64,000 bases of DNA from Pseudomonadales bacterium (GTDB lineage: Bacteria; Pseudomonadota; Gammaproteobacteria; Pseudomonadales; Porticoccaceae): assembly GCA_024234435.1 (NCBI GenBank), contig JACKOF010000001.1, positions 62,001-126,000 on the forward strand, given 5' to 3'. A program made the position numbers and the translations under genes. The notes below the pieces were generated by a model. It saw nothing but the letters and a program-made list of their open reading frames with translations, was not told the origin of the DNA and did no database searches. This document shows positions 58,911 through 64,000 of the stretch, one piece after another (the stretch's first letter is position 1; the number at the start of each line of letters is the position of its first letter).

Positions 58911-60295
58911 TGATGTCGAAGCCCATGACGCTTTCCCAGGCGGCAATTGCTCACGGTGGCACTCTGATGTACCCCGATTGCCAGTTCAGCTCCGTTTCGA
59001 TTGACAGCCGCAACCTGCGTCAGGGCGAGCTATTTGTCGCGCTGGAGGGCGAGCGATTTGATGCACATCAGTTCCTGCCCCAAGTTTCCGAAAAAGCGGC
59101 GGGACTGGTGGTTCGCCAGGCAGTTCAGCATCTTCGTGTTCCCCAGTGGGTTGTTGCCGATACGACGTTGGCGTTGGGGCAGCTGGCGCGTATGTATCGG
59201 GACAGGTTTGAGGGTAAGTTAATTGCCATTACCGGTAGTGGCGGTAAAACCACAGTTAAGGAAATGCTGGCGTCGATTTTGCGTGAATGTGGCAAGGTGA
59301 CAGCGACCAAGGGCAATCTCAACAACCACATTGGCGTGCCGCTGACATTATTTTCGCTACGTTCATCCGATGATTTTGCTGTGGTGGAAATGGGCGCCAG
59401 TGGCCCCGGTGAAATCAGTTATCTCTGCAGTCTTGCCTGGCCCGATGTGGTGCTGGTCAATAATGTTATGCCTGCACATGTAGAGGGGTTTGGTGGCGTT
59501 GACGCCATTGCCCGTGCCAAGGGCGAGATCTATAGCGGCGTTAACCCCGCCGGAACAGCGGTCATTAACCTTGATGAGCCCTATGCGGACGAGTGGTGTA
59601 ACCGCAGTGTTGCTATTCGAACCCTCCGCTTCTCGACCAGCCGTGAAGATGCCGATTTCAGAGCAGTAGATATTGAGCAGGACGAGAAAGGCCGATGTGC
59701 TTTTGTGCTGCTGGCGCCCAAAGGCAGGATTGCTGTGAGGCTGGCTTTGAGTGGCAAGCACAATGTTGCCAATGCGCTTGCCGCTGCTGCCTGCGCCTGT
59801 GCTGTTGGTGCACCCCTGCAGGCCGTTGCCCGGGGGCTGGCAGGTATGTCATCTGTCGACGGCAGGCTTTCATTGCATGAAGGTATCAATGGGTCTCTGG
59901 TGATTGATGATAGCTATAACGCTAATCCTGGATCCGTGAAAGCCGCTATCGATACGCTGATGAGTTTCTCCGGGGAGCGGTTGCTGGTACTGGGTGACAT
60001 GGCTGAATTGGGTGAGCAAGAGGTCATATTTCATGAAGAGGTTGGGCGCTATGCCGCCGAGAAGGGCGTTAGTCGCCTGCTGGCCACTGGCGAACTGTCC
60101 ATCAATAGTGTCCGTGAATGCGTGATTCAGGGAGGCGATGCCAGCCACTTCGACAGCAAGTCGGAGCTGGTAGAGGCGTTGCTGGGTGCGCTTGGCCCGG
60201 ATACTGTGGTGTTGGTGAAGGGGTCCCGTTCGGCGGCAATGGATGAGGTTGTCGCAATGCTCACTGAACCGTCGAATAAAACGGGAGAACACTGA
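58910..60295 (+). CDS. murF: UDP-MurNAc-tripeptide:D-Ala-D-Ala ligase
   Basis: 461 residues: SIDSRNLRQGELFVALEG, ITGSGGKTTVKEML (ATP loop), TKGNLNNHIGVPLTL, VEMGASGPGEI, VIDDSYNANPGSVKAAID. Completes the pentapeptide. ATG at 58910 overlaps the murE stop (TGATG), and a second ATG follows at 58913. Two nt separate it from mraY. Confidence 0.96.
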   Translation: MMSKPMTLSQAAIAHGGTLMYPDCQFSSVSIDSRNLRQGELFVALEGERFDAHQFLPQVSEKAAGLVVRQAVQHLRVPQWVVADTTLALGQLARMYRDRFEGKLIAITGSGGKTTVKEMLASILRECGKVTATKGNLNNHIGVPLTLFSLRSSDDFAVVEMGASGPGEISYLCSLAWPDVVLVNNVMPAHVEGFGGVDAIARAKGEIYSGVNPAGTAVINLDEPYADEWCNRSVAIRTLRFSTSREDADFRAVDIEQDEKGRCAFVLLAPKGRIAVRLALSGKHNVANALAAAACACAVGAPLQAVARGLAGMSSVDGRLSLHEGINGSLVIDDSYNANPGSVKAAIDTLMSFSGERLLVLGDMAELGEQEVIFHEEVGRYAAEKGVSRLLATGELSINSVRECVIQGGDASHFDSKSELVEALLGALGPDTVVLVKGSRSAAMDEVVAMLTEPSNKTGEH

Positions 60296-60297
60296 TC

Positions 60298-61380
60298 ATG
60301 TTGCTTTGGCTGGCCGATTATCTCACTCAATACGTAAGCGCTTTTGGCGTGGTTAAGTATCTTACTTTTCGGGCAATTCTGGGCATGCTGACGTCTCTGG
60401 GTATTTCTCTGGTGCTCGGCCCGGTCGTCATCAGACGGCTGAATTACCTGCAAATTGGTCAGTCTGTTCGCAGTGATGGCCCTCAGACCCATCTCAGCAA
60501 GGCAGGCACACCGACCATGGGCGGTGCTTTGATACTGATGTCGATTTTTGTCAGTGCACTACTCTGGTCGGATTTGAATAACCACTATGTCTGGACACTG
60601 TTATTGGTCACTTTTGTGTTTGGTGCTGTTGGCTGGGTAGATGATTACCGCAAGGTAGTGGAGAAAGACTCCCGCGGGTTGCCTGCACGCTGGAAGTATT
60701 TCTGGCAATCGGTAGCGGGCATTGGCGCTGCCGTCTTTTTATACAGCTCTGCTGCATCACCGGCGGAAACCCAGTTGATCGTTCCCTTTTTCAAGCAGGT
60801 TGCCTGGGATATGGGTGTTTTTTATATCGTGCTTGGTTACTTCGTAATAGTGGGCAGCAGTAATGCCGTTAACCTCACTGATGGTCTGGACGGGCTGGCG
60901 ATTATGCCAACAGTACTGGTGGGTGCGGCATTGGGAATTATTGCCTACGCCGTTGGCAACGTGCAGTTTGCGGATTACCTGCACCTTCCCTATATCGATG
61001 GTGCGGGCGAACTGGTGGTGTTCTGTGCGGCTTTGGGTGGTGCAGGGCTGGGCTTTTTGTGGTTCAACACTTACCCCGCACAAGTGTTTATGGGGGATGT
61101 TGGGGCGCTGGCATTGGGCGCCTCCCTGGGTGTTATTGCTGTGATAACCCGCCATGAAATTGTGTTTTTCATCATGGGCGGCGTGTTTGTGCTTGAAACG
61201 GTGTCGGTGATCTTACAGGTGGCGAGTTTTAAATTGACCGGCAAGCGAATCTTTCGCATGGCACCCATTCATCACCATTTTGAGTTGAAAGGCTGGCCGG
61301 AGCCAAGAGTGATTGTACGCTTCTGGATTATTACCGTAATTCTGGTGCTGATTGGCCTGGCAACCCTGAAGTTGCGATAG
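60298..61380 (+). CDS. mraY: Phospho-N-acetylmuramoyl-pentapeptide transferase
   Basis: 360 residues, about ten membrane segments, with MraY signatures GTPTMGGALIL, WVDDYRKV, NAVNLTDGLDGLAI, FNTYPAQVFMGDVGALALG and APIHHHFELKGWPE. It makes lipid I at the inner membrane. Confidence 0.97.
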   Translation: MLLWLADYLTQYVSAFGVVKYLTFRAILGMLTSLGISLVLGPVVIRRLNYLQIGQSVRSDGPQTHLSKAGTPTMGGALILMSIFVSALLWSDLNNHYVWTLLLVTFVFGAVGWVDDYRKVVEKDSRGLPARWKYFWQSVAGIGAAVFLYSSAASPAETQLIVPFFKQVAWDMGVFYIVLGYFVIVGSSNAVNLTDGLDGLAIMPTVLVGAALGIIAYAVGNVQFADYLHLPYIDGAGELVVFCAALGGAGLGFLWFNTYPAQVFMGDVGALALGASLGVIAVITRHEIVFFIMGGVFVLETVSVILQVASFKLTGKRIFRMAPIHHHFELKGWPEPRVIVRFWIITVILVLIGLATLKLR

Positions 61381-61440
61381 GCTGAGATGAGGCACGGCGC
61401 TAATTAATGAAGTGCAATGAAAACGATGCAAGGTGAAACA

Positions 61441-62784
61441 GTGGTTCAAATGATAGCGAGTGACAAGCTGAAAGTGGTGGTGGGCATAGGTGCCACCGGC
61501 TTGTCTGTGGCTCGTTATCTGACCGCTGCCGGTGAACGCTTTGTGATGGTGGATACCCGGGAGAACCCGCCCGGATTGGCGCAGCTCAAGCAGTCTTTTC
61601 CTGACGTGGCTTTTGAAACGGGTGGATTGACGGTGGAAACGCTGGCACTTGCCGATGAGGTTTTCGTCAGTCCCGGCATTCCATTGCAACATCCGGTGTT
61701 ACAAAGGGTGGCGAAAAGTGGCGTCAGTTTAACCGGTGATATTGCACTGTTTGCCAAGGCTGTAAAAGCACCGTTTGTGGCGATTACCGGTTCGAATGGC
61801 AAGAGCACAGTAACCAGTCTGCTCGGACAAATGTGTAAAGACGCAGGAAAGCGTGTTGCTGTGGGTGGCAATTTGGGAACGCCAGCGCTTGATCTGCTTG
61901 ACGATGATTGCGAATTATACGTGCTTGAACTGTCCAGTTTTCAGCTGGAGTCAGTCAGTCAGCTCGGGGCTACTGCGGCGGTTGTGCTGAATGTCAGCCC
62001 GGATCATATGGATAGGTACGACTCGATACTGCAATACCATGCTGCAAAACATCGGATTTTTGCCGGTGTAGAGCAGGTGGTTGTGAATCGTGATGATCCA
62101 CTCAGTGAGCCGCTGGTGCCCGATACGGTGAAACGCTGGAGTTTTGGTCTGGGTGCACCAGACTTTCACGCATTTGGTGTGCGAGAACAGGATGGTGAAG
62201 ACTGGTTGGCGTATCAGTTTGATGTGTTGATGCCAGTGTCTGAAGTGGCGATGAAAGGCCGTCACAATTTGTCGAACGTGCTTGCCGCACTGGCTCTGGG
62301 TTCCGCTATCGGTTTGCCGAGGGCGAGCATGCTTGACACCATCAGAGTGTTTGGTGGGTTGCCACACCGTTGCCAGGCGGTGGCGGAGCAGGCCGGTGTG
62401 CATTATATCAATGACTCCAAGGCGACAAACCTGGGGGCAACGCAGGCGGCAGTGGCAGGGCTTGCAAACGGGTGCAATCTGATTTTGATTGCCGGTGGTC
62501 AGGGCAAAGGTCAGGACTTTTCACCACTCGGTGCCTGCCTGAAAGGGAAGGTCAGACTGGCAATTCTGATGGGCGAAGCTGCCAGTCAACTTGCCGATGC
62601 GATTGACGATGCAGCAGAAGTGGTCTTCGCAACCTCGATGGCATCAGCAGTCAGTGCGGCGAAAAAGGCGGCTTGTGCCGGTGATATCGTGTTGCTGTCC
62701 CCTGCTTGTGCCAGTTTCGATATGTTCAATGGTTTTGAAGACCGGGGTAATCAGTTTGTGACGGCAGTGAGGGCTCAGGTATGA
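61441..62784 (+). CDS. murD: UDP-MurNAc-L-alanine:D-glutamate ligase
   Basis: 447 residues from the GTG at 61441, giving MVQMIASDKLKVVVGIGATG, which matches the Pseudomonas N-terminus; AAGGTG lies 7 nt upstream. An ATG at 61417 is in frame but has a weak Shine-Dalgarno. Motifs: ITGSNGKSTVTSLLGQ (ATP), LELSSFQLE, NVSPDHMDRYDS, NDSKATNLGAT and SPACASFDMFNGFEDRG. Confidence 0.95.
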   Translation: MVQMIASDKLKVVVGIGATGLSVARYLTAAGERFVMVDTRENPPGLAQLKQSFPDVAFETGGLTVETLALADEVFVSPGIPLQHPVLQRVAKSGVSLTGDIALFAKAVKAPFVAITGSNGKSTVTSLLGQMCKDAGKRVAVGGNLGTPALDLLDDDCELYVLELSSFQLESVSQLGATAAVVLNVSPDHMDRYDSILQYHAAKHRIFAGVEQVVVNRDDPLSEPLVPDTVKRWSFGLGAPDFHAFGVREQDGEDWLAYQFDVLMPVSEVAMKGRHNLSNVLAALALGSAIGLPRASMLDTIRVFGGLPHRCQAVAEQAGVHYINDSKATNLGATQAAVAGLANGCNLILIAGGQGKGQDFSPLGACLKGKVRLAILMGEAASQLADAIDDAAEVVFATSMASAVSAAKKAACAGDIVLLSPACASFDMFNGFEDRGNQFVTAVRAQV

Positions 62785-63968
62785 CAGCGCTCGTTCTGCA
62801 AATGCCTTATTTGAAGGCGATCCGACAGGGTGGGCTCGACAGACAATTGATGGTTGCTGTTGCTGTGCTGTTGTCCATTGGTCTGGTGATGATCAGTTCA
62901 GCATCGGTGAGCTTTGCCGATCACAGTTATGGTGATGCATTCTACTTTCTCAAACGGCATATGATGTTTCTGGTCATAAGTGCGGTAGCAGCGTTTGTGG
63001 TTGTGAATATGCCTTCCCGATTCTGGTATCGCCACGGATTTTTGTTGCTGTTGGCAACGCTGCTGCTGCTGGTTGCGGTGCTGATTCCGGGAGTGGGTCG
63101 TGAAGTAAATGGCAGCCAGCGCTGGATTCCCCTTGGACCCTTTAACCTGCAGGTATCTGAAGTCGCCAAATTGGTGATGATTTTATTTGTGGCCGGTTAT
63201 CTGGAGCGTCACCAGCGACAGATGAGACAGCAATGGCAAGGGTTTGCCAAACCGGTGGGCGTGTTGGTAGTGGTGGCTCTGCTACTGCTGGTGCAACCGG
63301 ATTTCGGGTCTGCCGTAGTCATGACCTGTACGGTACTTGGCATGCTGTTCGTTGCTGGTGTTCGTCTGTGGCAATTCAGCCTGCTAATGCTGTCGGGTGT
63401 TGCGGCGCTGGTGGGGATTGCGGTGTTGTCCCCCTACCGGGTTCAGCGACTAGTGACTTTTCTGGATCCCTGGGCTGACCAGTTTAACGGTGGCTATCAG
63501 CTTACCCAGTCTTTGATTGCTTATGGTCGGGGTGAGTGGCTCGGAGTTGGCATCGGCAACAGTGTTCAGAAACTGTTTTATCTGCCGGAAGCGCATACTG
63601 ATTTTGTCTTCTCTATTTTTGCCGAGGAATTCGGGCTGGTTGGTGTGATTACGGTTGTTGCGCTGTTTTCGTGGATGGTCGGGCGCATTCTTCTCATTGC
63701 CAAAAAGGCAGTGCGCAGGGAAGACTGGTTTGCCGCTTATAGTTGTTTCGGCGTGGCAATTCTGCTGGCTGGGCAGGCTTTTATTAATATTGGCGTGACT
63801 TCCGGGTTACTGCCAACCAAGGGTTTGACACTGCCTTTCATCAGTTACGGAGGCAGCAGTCTGGTGGTTTGTTGTGTGATGGTGGCGCTGACGTTAAGGA
63901 TTGGCAGTGAAATGGATGATGTGGCGGCAGTCGCTAAACAGGTGAGACGTGACAGAGCGGAACTGTAA
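62781..63968 (+). CDS. ftsW: Peptidoglycan glycosyltransferase FtsW
   Basis: 395 residues of the SEDS family with about ten membrane segments: VMISSASVSFAD, GREVNGSQRWIPLGPFNLQ (with the catalytic Asp region later), QLTQSLIAYGRGEWLGVGIG, EAHTDFVFSIFAEEFGL and GLLPTKGLTLPFISYGGSSL. It polymerises septal peptidoglycan with FtsI. ATGA overlap with murD. Confidence 0.96.
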   Translation: MTALVLQMPYLKAIRQGGLDRQLMVAVAVLLSIGLVMISSASVSFADHSYGDAFYFLKRHMMFLVISAVAAFVVVNMPSRFWYRHGFLLLLATLLLLVAVLIPGVGREVNGSQRWIPLGPFNLQVSEVAKLVMILFVAGYLERHQRQMRQQWQGFAKPVGVLVVVALLLLVQPDFGSAVVMTCTVLGMLFVAGVRLWQFSLLMLSGVAALVGIAVLSPYRVQRLVTFLDPWADQFNGGYQLTQSLIAYGRGEWLGVGIGNSVQKLFYLPEAHTDFVFSIFAEEFGLVGVITVVALFSWMVGRILLIAKKAVRREDWFAAYSCFGVAILLAGQAFINIGVTSGLLPTKGLTLPFISYGGSSLVVCCVMVALTLRIGSEMDDVAAVAKQVRRDRAEL

Positions 63969-64000
63969 TAAGGTGCTGATAATGGCTGGTGGTACAGGCG
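63949..64000 (+). CDS. murG: UDP-GlcNAc transferase MurG, first codons (cut by window edge)
   Basis: From a GTG at 63949 with AGGTGAG just upstream, the frame reads VTERNCNKVLIMAGGTG, and KVLIMAGGTGGH is the conserved N-terminus of MurG. It overlaps ftsW by 20 nt. Only about 17 codons are in the window; a GTG at 63973 is a second possible start. Confidence 0.85.
   Translation, partial: MTERNCNKVLIMAGGTG

Overview
The window reads as one chromosome segment of a gammaproteobacterium, most like marine relatives of Pseudomonas (the Cellvibrio/Spongiibacter side of the group). The basis is gene order: secB-grxC-yibN facing gpmI-envC-ctpA, nrdR-ribD-ribC-ribBA-ribH-nusB-thiL-pgpA, epmB-efp-epmA, and mraZ-rsmH-ftsL-ftsI-murE-murF-mraY-murD-ftsW-murG all follow gammaproteobacterial patterns. 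I see no tRNA, rRNA, insertion sequence, integrase or CRISPR array.

Layout. 1-3.2 kb (minus): a hydroxy-acid operon with an FMN-dependent 2-hydroxy-acid dehydrogenase, a GntP-type permease and a truncated AraC regulator. 3.4-9.1 kb (plus): a valine/isobutyrate catabolic operon (isobutyryl-CoA dehydrogenase, enoyl-CoA hydratase, 3-hydroxyisobutyryl-CoA hydrolase, 3-hydroxyisobutyrate dehydrogenase). Its first gene, where mmsA is expected, is instead an acylating aldehyde dehydrogenase of the SauS/SucD/EutE type. 9.3-18.6 kb (plus): glyA, nrdR, the riboflavin genes, nusB, thiL, pgpA, a retropepsin-like protease, ribA and hisF. 18.7-24.7 kb: a small DUF6316-like protein, ctpA, envC and gpmI (minus), then yibN, grxC and secB (plus).

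24.8-45.9 kb is the accessory part and the most interesting. It combines (a) a 2-oxoacid:ferredoxin oxidoreductase (korAB), a 2[4Fe-4S] ferredoxin and an unknown Cys-rich protein, downstream of a perfect FNR/Anr box; (b) an NnrS-like membrane protein, a DUF2249 protein and a hemerythrin-like protein; (c) a TetR regulator followed by four genes resembling a class I ATP-dependent benzoyl-CoA reductase, with two HgdB-like subunits and two ASKHA ATPases; (d) a type II DMSO-reductase-family molybdenum enzyme (gamma, beta, alpha, chaperone) closest to ethylbenzene dehydrogenase and steroid C25 dehydrogenase; (e) a flavin reductase-like protein; and (f) moaC-moaD-moaE-modA-modB-modC. Read together, this looks like an anaerobic module: a periplasmic molybdoenzyme that could hydroxylate or oxidise a hydrocarbon-like substrate, a ferredoxin-driven aryl-CoA (or similar acyl-CoA) reductase, its electron supply, and its molybdenum and cofactor supply. 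The substrate is unknown, and the usual ring-cleavage genes are not in the window.

46-64 kb returns to housekeeping: serB, a FimX-like protein with degenerate GGDEF and EAL domains, the EF-P modification genes epmB-efp-epmA, a ParA-like ATPase, rnpB (RNase P RNA), and the division and cell-wall cluster from mraZ to the first codons of murG. The mra promoter and its MraZ-binding repeats are visible.
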